The translations under genes were made by a program, and so were the position numbers. Of a stretch of DNA of 64,000 nt, positions 1 through 8,264 are shown piece after piece. The DNA is from Palaeococcus ferrophilus DSM 13482 (GTDB taxonomy: Archaea > Methanobacteriota_B > Thermococci > Thermococcales > Thermococcaceae): contig NZ_LANF01000006.1 of the NCBI RefSeq assembly GCF_000966265.1, positions 146,130-210,129 on the forward strand. Reading direction: 5' to 3'. The notes below the pieces were generated by a model. That model was not told where the DNA came from. It did not search any database and saw only the letters and a list, made by a program, of their open reading frames with translations. Within the stretch, counting starts at the first letter, position 1. Every line of letters begins with the position of its first letter.

Positions 1-275
1 CCGCTGGCTTCCTTATACCTGAGCTCGAGCTCGTGGCCGCTCGGGGAGTATAGCTTCGCCCCGTAGATCTCGCGGTTGATGTACCTCTTATCGTAGGGGA
101 TGTCGTACTTGTCAAACACCTTTATGCTTATGCCCTCGGCGCACTGCTTGGGCGTGCCTATGGCGGGCTTCTTATCAATGAGAAGAACCGAGTGACCGGC
201 TTTAGCAACGTTTCTGGCAATGATCGGCCCGGCTATTCCAGAGCCGACAACAACAACGTCGTACTTCCAGTTCAT
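1..275 (-). CDS. Geranylgeranyl reductase family FAD oxidoreductase (N-terminal part)
   Basis: Only the first 91 residues or so lie in the window; the gene runs off the left edge. The start reads [18 protein letters not shown], a GxGxxG dinucleotide-binding fold, followed by LLIDKK and a [10 protein letters not shown] segment typical of digeranylgeranylglycerophospholipid reductases. These enzymes saturate archaeal membrane lipids at the cytoplasmic face. The ATG overlaps the ferredoxin stop codon (ATGA), so the two are cotranslated; in methanogens a ferredoxin is a known electron donor for this family. A generic FAD oxidoreductase remains possible because the C-terminal domain is not visible. 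Confidence 0.8.
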   Translation of the reverse strand, partial: MNWKYDVVVVGSGIAGPIIARNVAKAGHSVLLIDKKPAIGTPKQCAEGISIKVFDKYDIPYDKRYINREIYGAKLYSPSGHELELRYKEAS

Positions 276-475
276 TCTTTCACCTCCAGGGGCTCTGCAC
301 TTAAAGCCCCAACCGGGCAGGCGTTGATGCATATCCTGCAGCTTATGCACTTGTCCTGGAAAAACTCCCATCCGCTTGAGTGAACCTCTATCGCCAGCGT
401 CGGGCAGACGCCGGCACAGCCACCGCAGAGGTAGCACCTATCCTCGTTGACGACGATTCTAATCTTCTCGGGCAT
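272..475 (-). CDS. 2[4Fe-4S] ferredoxin
   Basis: A 67-residue protein with two complete cluster motifs, [12 protein letters not shown] and [12 protein letters not shown], in the CxxCxxCxxxCP form of bacterial-type 8Fe ferredoxins. I chose the ATG at 475 (MPEKIR) because GAGGTG sits six bases upstream; the in-frame GTG at 484 lies inside that ribosome site. It lies 18 bases after surR and overlaps the reductase by four bases, so surR, this gene and the reductase look like one transcription unit. Likely role: electron donor to the lipid reductase next door (inferred from position). Confidence 0.9.
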   Translation of the reverse strand: MPEKIRIVVNEDRCYLCGGCAGVCPTLAIEVHSSGWEFFQDKCISCRICINACPVGALSAEPLEVKE

Positions 476-493
476 TTTTGACACCTCTAATGA

Positions 494-1168
494 TTATAGT
501 GAGGCTCTGTCAATCTCAATAACCTCCCCTTTTATCTTTAACGGCACAAACCTGTTCAGCTCCTGCGCCTTGGCGAGGACTTCCCTCTCCTTCATGTTGA
601 GCCTGTCGGAGAGCTCGTCCACGGTGGCCTCGCCGTTTATCAGGAGGTAGTGGAGTATGGCAAGCTGGGTCATGTCCCCGATTTCAGAGAGATAGCGCTC
701 CTTCAGAAGCTTTGTCAGACCGTCGCGGTAAGCCTCAACGTCCCGGAGGGCCTCGAGTATTTTCTTCAACTCATCGTTTGCCTCGAGAAAAGCCTTCACC
801 ATCGAGATTATATCCCCGTGCTCCTCGGGGAGTTTGGAGAGGTTTATTTCATAGTCCCCCTTTTTACCCCCTTCCCTAAGGTCTATGTTCTCGTACCAGA
901 AGAGGTTGGGGGTGATTGTGGTAACGTAGGTGTTGGCGATGTTTATGCGATAGTACTTCCTAGCGGGCCCAATGAAGTGTTCATCCTTCTCGTAGGGCTC
1001 CAGGATGCCCTCACGCTCCATTATCTTAAGGTGCTTGGCCACGGCCGTTGAGGAGACGCTAACCTTGCTGCTAAGGAAGCTGAAGTAACACTCACTGCAC
1101 GTGAGGTGGCTCAGCAAATCACGCCTGACCTTATTACCAAGCACGTAAAATATATCGGGTTCAGACAT
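494..1168 (-). CDS. surR: Sulfur-response transcription regulator SurR (ArsR-type HTH)
   Basis: A 224-residue winged-helix regulator. The N-terminal part reads FYVLGNKVRRDLLSHL followed by CSEC at residues 24-27, matching the CxxC redox switch that in Pyrococcus furiosus SurR is oxidised by sulfur and releases DNA. The gene is divergent from pdo, the same arrangement as PF0095/PF0094. A GTTn3AACn5GTT site lies in the shared promoter, so autoregulation is expected. The ATG at 1168 has GGTGGGG just upstream; the GTG at 1177 lies in that ribosome site. SurR switches hydrogenase genes on without sulfur and sulfur-reduction genes on with it. Confidence 0.9.
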   Translation of the reverse strand: MSEPDIFYVLGNKVRRDLLSHLTCSECYFSFLSSKVSVSSTAVAKHLKIMEREGILEPYEKDEHFIGPARKYYRINIANTYVTTITPNLFWYENIDLREGGKKGDYEINLSKLPEEHGDIISMVKAFLEANDELKKILEALRDVEAYRDGLTKLLKERYLSEIGDMTQLAILHYLLINGEATVDELSDRLNMKEREVLAKAQELNRFVPLKIKGEVIEIDRASL

Positions 1169-1308
1169 GTTCCCCACCTACCCAGATTTGTGACGTAAGG
1201 TTTATATAGTGTTCAATTTAACCTTTGGTTGCAAACTTGAAATTTGTTAAACTCCAGGTTAGAAATCATGCATAAAACGTTATAAACCTTTAGTTTGGAG
1301 GTGGGAAA
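1169..1308. promoter_or_regulatory. Divergent surR/pdo promoter with SurR operator
   Basis: Bases 1220-1236, read on the minus strand, give GTTTGCAACCAAAGGTT, exactly GTTn3AACn5GTT, the extended SurR consensus known from P. furiosus. TATA-like boxes lie on both sides: near 1199-1208 (minus strand, for surR) and TTATAAAC near 1280-1288 (plus strand, for pdo). The operator sits just upstream of the surR TATA box and about 45 bases upstream of the pdo TATA box, a position suited to activation of pdo. Confidence 0.8.
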
Positions 1309-1983
1309 ATGGGACTTATTAGCGACGGAGACAAGAAGGTAATTAAGGAGGAGTTCTTCTCAAAGCTGGAGGAGCCGGTTAAGCTTATCGCTTTCATTGG
1401 AAAGGAGCACTGCCAGTACTGCGACCAGCTCAAGCAGATACTCGCCGAGATCAGCGAGCTCTCGGACAAGGTCACCTACGAGGTTCACGACTTCGACGCG
1501 GAGAAGGAGCTCGCGGAGAAGTACCGCGTTGACCGCGCGCCTGCAACCGTGATAACCAGGAACGGCGAGGACTTCGGCGTCCGCTTCTTTGGCCTTCCAG
1601 CAGGTCATGAGTTTGGGGCATTCCTCGAGGACATAGTTGACGTCAGCACCGGCAACACCGACCTCGCCCCCGACACCAAGGAGGCCATAGCGAACGTCGA
1701 GAGGGACGTAAGGATACTCGTTTTCGTCACCCCGACCTGCCCCTACTGCCCGATGGCGGTCAGGATGGCCCACAAGTTCGCCCTTGAGAACACCAAGGCG
1801 GGCAAGGGCAAGATACTCGGCGACATGGTCGAGGCCATCGAGTACCCAGAGTGGGCCGACGAGTACAAGGTCATGGCCGTCCCGAAGGTCGTCATAATGG
1901 TTGACGGCGAGGACAAGGTCCAGTTCGAAGGTGCTTACCCGGAGAAGATGTTCCTCGAGAAGCTTCTCGCTGCCCTCGAGTGA
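1309..1983 (+). CDS. pdo: Protein disulfide oxidoreductase (Pdo, glutaredoxin-like)
   Basis: A 224-residue protein of two thioredoxin folds, each with its own active site: CQYC near residue 35 and CPYC near 146. This matches the P. furiosus enzyme in length and motifs. It makes and shuffles intracellular disulfides, which are common in hyperthermophile proteins, and can take electrons from thioredoxin reductase. The ATG follows GGAGGTGGG. The divergent SurR gene and operator predict redox control. A pyrimidine-rich run just after the stop (TCCCTTTTTCAT) may end transcription. Confidence 0.92.
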   Translation: MGLISDGDKKVIKEEFFSKLEEPVKLIAFIGKEHCQYCDQLKQILAEISELSDKVTYEVHDFDAEKELAEKYRVDRAPATVITRNGEDFGVRFFGLPAGHEFGAFLEDIVDVSTGNTDLAPDTKEAIANVERDVRILVFVTPTCPYCPMAVRMAHKFALENTKAGKGKILGDMVEAIEYPEWADEYKVMAVPKVVIMVDGEDKVQFEGAYPEKMFLEKLLAALE

Positions 1984-2144
1984 ATCCCTTTTTCATACTT
2001 TTGTTAAATTTCCAACCTGTTCTTGAGAGGTTGATAATGTCAGGTAAACCTGTTAAGGAGCGGACCAAGCACTTCGGGGATAATTTCAGGAGTAAAGAGG
2101 GGGGAGGGTTCACAGGTTCATCTTCCTGTATCGTTTATAGAAAT

Positions 2145-3239
2145 CTACTTACCTCCCCTGAGCGCTAAAATCATCAGAGATAGCAATACAATAAAAGCCG
2201 GCCCGCAAATTCCTTCCTCTCTTTTTGTTTCGGTCACGGTTTTAGTATGCTCCTTTGTCTCCGTTACAGTTTTAGTCATTGTCATCGTCACAGTTTTTGT
2301 CATGGTGATCGTCACGTTCCTGTAAATGCATTTAGGCCAATGAGTGAAGAAGTTCTTCTCCACAAAAATCTCTAATTTTCCATTCTCACCAATCCTGAAG
2401 ATGTGGAAAACTTTCAGGCTCTTCCCATCATAGAAGAATACGGGGAACGGCTTCAAACTTGATGTGTTTAGGAGTTTGGTTTCGCTTTCCTCTTTTCCGA
2501 AGAGAACTACCTTACTGTAATCATGCTGTCCCGGTGTGATGTTCCAAATGCCCTGATAGACTGCGGGATAGAAGAGAACCCCCTCCTTAAGGAATACCCC
2601 TTCAATGTGTTTTACCGTGAAGTTGGCGTCAAAATAGGGTTCCAGTTCTTCAATGGGGATCACATACGTTTGTGAACCATCGGAAAAAATCACAGCATCA
2701 TCTTCTAACACCCCTTCAACGGGTTTAGTTGTTGGGCTTCTCTGTTCTCTTGTGTAATTCCCTACTCCTAAATAATCAATGCAATTTCTATCAACGCGCC
2801 ACACAAGAGAAGAGAATGGCTCTTTCTGTCTAAAAAAGACAATGGTCCATGCACTATCTTGACGATAGAACAGGGGATGGGATGAAATCTCTGAGGATTT
2901 AGAGGAAGAGTCATCCAAGAAAGGATTAACAAAGTACAGATTATTCCCATCAAAATAAAAAGGAAAATAGTACCAGACGACTGGGCTAAGATAGCAGTGA
3001 AACGGTTTTTCTTCGAGAGTGTAGTTCCAGAAGCCCTCACAAACCGGCCCCAGATGTGTAGGCCACTGGGTTGGAGTGTACGTGACAAGTAAGAATGCGT
3101 TTTCTCCGTCACTGTAAACTTCCGTATATGCAGAAAATCCATCTCCCAATCCGGCCTGATAAACAATACCGGCTGAAGCAAAGCTCGCCAGAGTGGAAAA
3201 GATTAAAAAGGCAATGAAAACATGCTTAAACTTAAACAT
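2145..3239 (-). CDS. Secreted Thr-rich stalk protein with CGP-CTERM tail
   Basis: No known enzyme domain was recognised. The protein (364 residues) starts MFKFKHVFIAFLIFSTLASF, a signal peptide, and ends with a low-complexity stalk repeating TMTKTVT and TVTETK, then CGPAFIVLLSLMILALRGGK. That ending is the CGP-CTERM sorting signal found in Thermococcales: conserved Cys-Gly-Pro, one membrane segment, basic end. The middle is rich in aromatic residues and N-glycosylation sequons. I chose the ATG at 3239 because GGGGGAG lies five bases upstream; longer in-frame starts have no ribosome site. The protein is probably displayed on the cell surface and glycosylated. Confidence 0.75.
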   Translation of the reverse strand: MFKFKHVFIAFLIFSTLASFASAGIVYQAGLGDGFSAYTEVYSDGENAFLLVTYTPTQWPTHLGPVCEGFWNYTLEEKPFHCYLSPVVWYYFPFYFDGNNLYFVNPFLDDSSSKSSEISSHPLFYRQDSAWTIVFFRQKEPFSSLVWRVDRNCIDYLGVGNYTREQRSPTTKPVEGVLEDDAVIFSDGSQTYVIPIEELEPYFDANFTVKHIEGVFLKEGVLFYPAVYQGIWNITPGQHDYSKVVLFGKEESETKLLNTSSLKPFPVFFYDGKSLKVFHIFRIGENGKLEIFVEKNFFTHWPKCIYRNVTITMTKTVTMTMTKTVTETKEHTKTVTETKREEGICGPAFIVLLSLMILALRGGK

Positions 3240-3439
3240 AAGGCTCCCCCAAATTGTTCTGGCAGTAATCTTCCATTTCATCAATAACTCTCAAGTCCGT
3301 GCTAAAGTAATAAGCCCTATGATAAAACTTGCCGCCCAAAACATCTTCTTGTGCTTTGATTTGACCTCCTCCCCACTTAAACCACCACAAGGCAAAAGTC
3401 GACATCATACCACCTCTAAGATTTCTTCGCAATACTTTA

Positions 3440-3978
3440 TAGTTGGTGTGTTTAATTATGTCTGAAAGTTTTTTAAGGTTTGCCCTAGCTCAGTAGATAC
3501 TGTCAGGATACCCCTAGTTCCCACCACTCATGAAGTTGTGTAATCCACCAGGTTCACGGTCAGGATTGCTTCCAAAATCCTAATGGAGCAGTTCATTTCT
3601 TCAACTAACACCCTGTAAGCATGCTTGTAAACTCCTCCGAAGTATAAGTGTGCCAGTACTGCGAAATGTTATCAGGTCGTAAAGCTGATTACTTCACTTC
3701 TCTGCGGGTGTTTTTCAGGGAGTGCTCTCTGATCATCAGGTAAATCCTCGGATTTTATGATCAAAACCTCCTGCTGGAAGTTCATAGTGCCAATCAGCCA
3801 AAAACTCAAGTGCTTATAGCCCTAAACGATTTGATGGGAACTAAATTTCCACGGGGGAACACCGCCTGTTTTAAAACCGATTATCCCCTTAACTTCTTCG
3901 GAGTGGTTAACCTAACTTCTCCGGGGGTTTCACGGAAAGGTTATAAATCTCGTTTCCTCACCGTTACCGGGGGAGAGA
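3440..3978. other. Gene-free stretch
   Basis: About 500 bases, AT-richer than the neighbours, with no ORF that has a ribosome site and sensible composition. Only the last part has a clear role: GGTTATAAATCTC near 3939-3951 is a good TATA box for the gene starting at 3979. The rest may be decayed sequence. Confidence 0.5.
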
Positions 3979-4899
3979 ATGAGCATAAGAGTGGGTGGAG
4001 TGACCGTTCAATTCACAGGAGACCTTGACGACGGGTTTGAGGAGGCTTTCAAGGGGCTCTTCGCGCGGCGCTACGTTCCCGCGGTTGATGACGCGTCCGG
4101 AGAACCCCACGTGATTGTTGAGCGCTTCAAGGGCGAGGAGTTCAGGGTATTCAGCGCGGTTTACGACCACATGGGGAGGGACTCCTACAAGATAGAGTCG
4201 AAGGTGCCCTCCGCCTACGGAAATGAGGCGCCGATATTTTTTATACTCCAGACGGCTGCCAGAGCGGCCGCCAAGATTGGACGGATGTTCGTAACGGACT
4301 CCGTTGGTGTTGTTGCCCCAAACGGGAAGGCCGTCCTCTTCGTGGGTTACCCCCACACGGGGAAGAGCACCATGTCAGTACTGGCGATGGCGCACGGTCT
4401 GCCCGTTCTGAGCACGGAAAACACGGTGCTCGAGGTGAGGGACGGAAGGCTCTACATCGTCGGGGGAACGGAGGTTCTCGTTTACGACCCCCGCATAGAG
4501 GGCATCTACGACATCGAGGTTCCATACGACGAGCAGACCCGGAGCGGCTACCGCATAACCGACCTCCGGAAGGACGGTGAGAGGAGAAGGCTCCTCGAAG
4601 AAGGGGTCGAGGTGGACACGATAGTCGTGCTCCACGCGGCCTTTAACTGCGGTGCCGCGAGCTTTTCACGGATAAAGGGGAGGAAGGTCAGGAAGACCCT
4701 CTGGTACTTCTCGACGGCGCTCATGAAGGGGCTGGACTACTACGATCCGATGCCCCTCCACGTGCCCATGAACGATGAAATCGTCAGAAACCTGGAGCTC
4801 TTTCTCAAGACGGCCTCAGACAACTACTCCGACAGGATGTTCGAGGCCTTCGGAAACCACAGGGCAATATTTGACGTGATCCTTGAGGGGGAAGGGTGA
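3979..4899 (+). CDS. HPr-kinase/PEPCK-like P-loop protein
   Basis: A 306-residue protein of unknown substrate. Near residues 120-128 it carries GYPHTGKST, a Walker A loop in a context (VAPNGKAVLFVGYPHTGKST) that resembles HPr kinase/phosphorylase and PEP carboxykinase-like proteins, where this loop phosphorylates a protein or small molecule. Downstream, STENTVLEV and a DPR-containing segment could supply acidic metal ligands. No HPr partner is visible in this window. The gene stands alone behind its own TATA box; a GGGGGAGAG ribosome site precedes the ATG. A small-molecule kinase or a remnant kinase fold are the alternatives. Confidence 0.6.
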   Translation: MSIRVGGVTVQFTGDLDDGFEEAFKGLFARRYVPAVDDASGEPHVIVERFKGEEFRVFSAVYDHMGRDSYKIESKVPSAYGNEAPIFFILQTAARAAAKIGRMFVTDSVGVVAPNGKAVLFVGYPHTGKSTMSVLAMAHGLPVLSTENTVLEVRDGRLYIVGGTEVLVYDPRIEGIYDIEVPYDEQTRSGYRITDLRKDGERRRLLEEGVEVDTIVVLHAAFNCGAASFSRIKGRKVRKTLWYFSTALMKGLDYYDPMPLHVPMNDEIVRNLELFLKTASDNYSDRMFEAFGNHRAIFDVILEGEG

Positions 4900-4943
4900 A
4901 CAGCCCCCCACCCTAAGGAGTGAAGCCTGCTAAAAGGAAAGTG

Positions 4944-6074
4944 TCAGCAGTTGTAGCACAGCATCGCCGCTTTTTTTAGCAGGACCACTCGGTAGAGTTT
5001 TCCATTTATTATGCGCGGGTTCGAGAGCCTGTTGAGGTTGTGGATGCGCTTCCTCTCTATGGCGGCAAAGTTTAACTCCCTGAGCACCTGAACGAAGTCC
5101 TCCCACCTTATGTTGAGCCATCCCCCGAGCTCCTCAAAGCTCTCCAGTTCAACCACGTGGTACCTCTTCCCGTCTATTATGTAGCGAATCACGCGCTTTG
5201 GAAGCTCCTTCCTGAGGCGCCAGCGGGCGTGCTTGGGCTCCTGCACCTCAAGAACGGCCCTCTCCATGTCCTTGCCTTCCGTGAGCATCTTGAGGAGGGC
5301 CTCAAGGATTAGGGGTATCCTGTCTGGAACGCCTATCACGTCCCCCCTCAACTCAAGGCGTCTCCTCCTTACCCTTATCCCCTCCGCCTCGAGGGCGTCG
5401 CCTATCTTAGCGGTGGTTCCCTTCTTGGTGCCCCCCATGTCAACTATGCCCCCGATGATGAAGGCTCCCGCGGAAAAATCCTCCTCACCTAAAACCCCCT
5501 CCCCCCTCGGGTCGAGGAGAACAACCTCTTCAATCCCATTCTCACGGAGCAACTCGACGGTCGTTCCCGGGTAGGAAATCGCGTCCACATCTGGAACCGC
5601 CTTCAGGAGGGAGCGGAACTCATCGTTGGCCCACGTTGCCCTCAAGAGCCCGCCGTGGAGGTACTCCCTCATCGTCCCGTAGGAGCGGGAGACCTGGAAG
5701 GCGACCTTCTTCTTCTCCCGCGGAGTGTGCTTATCCCAGTGCATAAGGTCTATTATGAATAAGGGATAGCCGATATCCTCAAGGACCTCCCTGAACTCGC
5801 CGGGCGTTAGGACGGCCTCAAACTTCTCGCTCAGCCCCATGGGTATGAAAGCGTACCCGGCACGCTCGACCCTCTCACCGCTGAGCTTCCACGCCAGATG
5901 CGCACCATCCGGTACGCGGCCTATGAAGCCCCTCCCCTCATAGAGCGCCACTGCTATCCCCTGAAAGGGGTCGGAGCCCCTCTTTGGAATCTTCTTCGAG
6001 AGCGTGCCTATAGCATCCACGCCCATTTCCAGGAGCATTGCCCTGAGAACTTCGCCGAGCTTCCTCATGGTCAT
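4944..6074 (-). CDS. trm10: tRNA (adenine/guanine-N1-)-methyltransferase, position 9, Trm10 family
   Basis: A 376-residue SPOUT-class methyltransferase. The central block with ISYPGTTVELL, VLLDPRGEG and FIIGGIVDMGGTKKGTT matches archaeal Trm10, whose T. kodakarensis member methylates both A9 and G9 of tRNA. The C-terminal 90 residues form the extra basic domain (KRVIRYIIDGKRYHV). The start at 6074 (or the second Met at 6068) follows a TATA-like CATAAATCTTAAAAG by about 25 bases with no ribosome site, suggesting a leaderless message. It follows the MFS gene on the same strand by 26 bases. Confidence 0.78.
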   Translation of the reverse strand: MTMRKLGEVLRAMLLEMGVDAIGTLSKKIPKRGSDPFQGIAVALYEGRGFIGRVPDGAHLAWKLSGERVERAGYAFIPMGLSEKFEAVLTPGEFREVLEDIGYPLFIIDLMHWDKHTPREKKKVAFQVSRSYGTMREYLHGGLLRATWANDEFRSLLKAVPDVDAISYPGTTVELLRENGIEEVVLLDPRGEGVLGEEDFSAGAFIIGGIVDMGGTKKGTTAKIGDALEAEGIRVRRRRLELRGDVIGVPDRIPLILEALLKMLTEGKDMERAVLEVQEPKHARWRLRKELPKRVIRYIIDGKRYHVVELESFEELGGWLNIRWEDFVQVLRELNFAAIERKRIHNLNRLSNPRIINGKLYRVVLLKKAAMLCYNC

Positions 6075-6099
6075 CAAGCGGGAGAAAGGGAGAGGCCTT

Positions 6100-7270
6100 T
6101 TAAGATTTATGGGTGGTGAGCCGGAGTAGCAGGAGCACCCCGAGGCTCGCCCCAACGAGTAAGGGAAGGTACTTGAAAACCGCGGCGTAGCCTTGGAGTC
6201 TCGCCACGTACCCGAGGAACAGGGGGCCCGAGAGGTAGCCGAGGTCAAAGAACATGGTGTAAACGCCTGAACCCACCGTCCTTATGCGCTTTGGGAGCTC
6301 CGCAAGGGCCATAACCTGAAGGGCAGGAACCGCGAGCCCGAAACCAGCCCCAAGGAGAACAGCACTGACGTATGCCGCTGGGGGCAGCTTGCGGAAGACG
6401 AGAACGGTGTAGGCAACCAGCACAAGGGATAGACCAGTCAAAGCAACGGGAAGCGGGCCCCTCCTGTCCGCCTCCTTACCCCCAAAGACCCTCGTCACGA
6501 GGCTAGCCCCTCCCATAACGCTCGCATAGAGACCAAATACCCCCGTCCCAAAGCCACTCTCCTTGTAGAAAGCCGGGAGGAACGTGAGTATTCCTCCGTA
6601 GCTGAAGGCCATAAAGAAGAGCGCCGCTGATGCCGCAACGAAGAAGGGCATGAGCAGCTGCCGGTAGTTTGCCTTCTCCCTCCGCTCGCCGCTCCCCACG
6701 CCAACGTGGACTCCCACCTTCATGTAGGCAGCAAAAACGAAGGCTATCGCGGTGAGCGAGAGGAACACGGTCAGGCCGAAGGCCGCGTTGAAACCGAAGA
6801 ACTGCGCCACGTAGCCCCCAACACCGGGCCCCACGAGGTTGCCGAGGGAGAACATCATGCCCCTCCACCCAAGGGTCTCGCCCACCTGTCCCTTGGGGGG
6901 CCAAATCTATGGCACTCGAGAGCGATGAGGGGAAGAAAAGGGCCATCCCAAACCCATGAATTGCCCTGCCTGTGGCGAAGACCCACAGGTTGTCGGTAAC
7001 GCCGGAGACTATGTAGAGAAGACCCCCAACCGCCCCGAGGAACGAACCCAGGGCCATCATGTGGAACTTCAATCCCCTGTCCCCCAAGAAACCACCGAGG
7101 GGCTTGAAGGTCAGGGATACTATAGAAGCTACCGCCGCCACCGCCCCCACGAGGAACGGGTCGGCCCCTATCTCTATGACAAAGGGCGAGATAATCGGGT
7201 TCACCACGGCCATCCCGAGGAAAAAGAGGAAGGTGGAAGTGTGGAGGAACCATATGTTGCTTTTTCCCAT
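6100..7270 (-). pseudogene. MFS transporter interrupted by a one-base frameshift
   Basis: Two overlapping reading frames together encode one 389-residue major facilitator. The N-terminal frame starts MGKSNIWFLHTSTFLFFLG at 7270 and runs to about 6900. The C-terminal frame continues with GQVGETLGWRGMMFSLGN to 6100. They switch at a run of six C on the coding strand (G run at 6895-6900). With five C the sequence reads LAPKGQVGETLG, the conserved MFS cytoplasmic segment, and the total length becomes divisible by three. Around twelve membrane segments are visible. This may be a sequencing or assembly error, a recent inactivation or slippage. The gene abuts the isoaspartyl peptidase upstream. Confidence 0.85.
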
Positions 7271-7271
7271 T

Positions 7272-8192
7272 TCATATCCCCGTGTAAGGTTCTGACATGC
7301 CCTCCTTCATGTAGGCGACGCTCATGTGTTTGGTGTTCTTCGCGAAGCCTACGTTGCCGTTGCGGTCAATCATTATAATCCCCGCCACGTTCTCACCGAA
7401 CCTGCTCGTGACGAGGCTTATCGCGGCTTCGCTCGCCCTCTGGGCATCCAGTCCAAAGCGCACAAAATCGGAAGCGGTTTTCGCCAGAACCAGCCTTATC
7501 ATGACCTCACCTATTCCCGTGGCGGAGGCTCCCGCAAACTCGTTCGCGTAGGTGCCCGCGCCGATTAAGGGAGTGTCCCCTATTCTCCCGAACATCTTGA
7601 GGAAAACCCCACCTGTGGAGGTTCCGGCAACGACCTCTTCACCGTCAAAGGCCACCGCACCGACTGTACTCCTCAGCACCTCCGGGTACTCCTTTATAAG
7701 TTCGTTCAGCTTTTTCCAGTGGCCGCTCTCACCCTTCTCGAGAAGCTTTTTTCTGAGCTCCTCCCACTGCTTAAGTCTCTCGTCGGTTATGGGGTTGTAC
7801 TCCTCAAAGCCAAGAAGCCTCGCGAACTTCACGGCTCCCTCCCCACCGAGGAGCACGTGGTCGGTCTTCTCCATCACCTTCCTCGCCACGCTTATGGGGT
7901 TCTTTACACCCCATATCCCGGCAACGGCACCCGCCTCAAGAGTTTTCCCGCGCATTATGGCAGCATCCATCTCCACCTTTCCATCGAGCGTTAGGACGCT
8001 CCCCGTTCCCGCGTTGAATATGGGGTTGTCTTCCAGAGATTTGACCGCTTCCTCAACCGCGTCAAGGGCAGAGCCCCCCTTAAGTTCACGCCATCCGGCC
8101 AAAACAGCCTCTCTAACCCCTTCAAGGACCTTTGGAATCCTATCCTCATTTCTTATCGTTCCGGCACCGCCGTGGACTATTATCGCGACCAT
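7272..8192 (-). CDS. Isoaspartyl peptidase / plant-type L-asparaginase (Ntn hydrolase)
   Basis: A 306-residue precursor. The N-terminal nucleophile is Thr176 in RSTVGAVAFD, freed by self-cleavage into alpha and beta chains; HGGAG at the start, FNAGTGSVL, and the GTSTGG and GAGTYAN blocks are all family hallmarks. The enzyme removes isoaspartyl residues from damaged peptides or hydrolyses asparagine, relevant at high temperature where Asn deamidates fast. The ATG at 8192 has GGTGG six bases upstream; the GTG at 8201 is less likely. The MFS gene starts right after it, so an operon is likely. Confidence 0.88.
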   Translation of the reverse strand: MVAIIVHGGAGTIRNEDRIPKVLEGVREAVLAGWRELKGGSALDAVEEAVKSLEDNPIFNAGTGSVLTLDGKVEMDAAIMRGKTLEAGAVAGIWGVKNPISVARKVMEKTDHVLLGGEGAVKFARLLGFEEYNPITDERLKQWEELRKKLLEKGESGHWKKLNELIKEYPEVLRSTVGAVAFDGEEVVAGTSTGGVFLKMFGRIGDTPLIGAGTYANEFAGASATGIGEVMIRLVLAKTASDFVRFGLDAQRASEAAISLVTSRFGENVAGIIMIDRNGNVGFAKNTKHMSVAYMKEGMSEPYTGI

Positions 8193-8264
8193 GAGAACCA
8201 CCGTAATAAAAAGCGCTCGAACGGTTAAAAGGATTATGGAAACGAAAAGATACGAGACATAGCC

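Noticed and set aside
2037..2168. 43-codon ORF after pdo with a GAGAGG ribosome-like site
   Set aside because: It overlaps the end of the CGP-CTERM gene and its composition is not protein-like; too weak to call.
3481..3560. tRNA-like start GCCCTAGCTCAGT
   Set aside because: No matching T arm (GGTTCRA) or acceptor pairing follows.
3700..3780. C/D-box RNA on the minus strand
   Set aside because: CTGATGA and two CTGA words are present, but the spacer between D' and a C'-like box is about 16 bases, too long for an archaeal C/D RNA.
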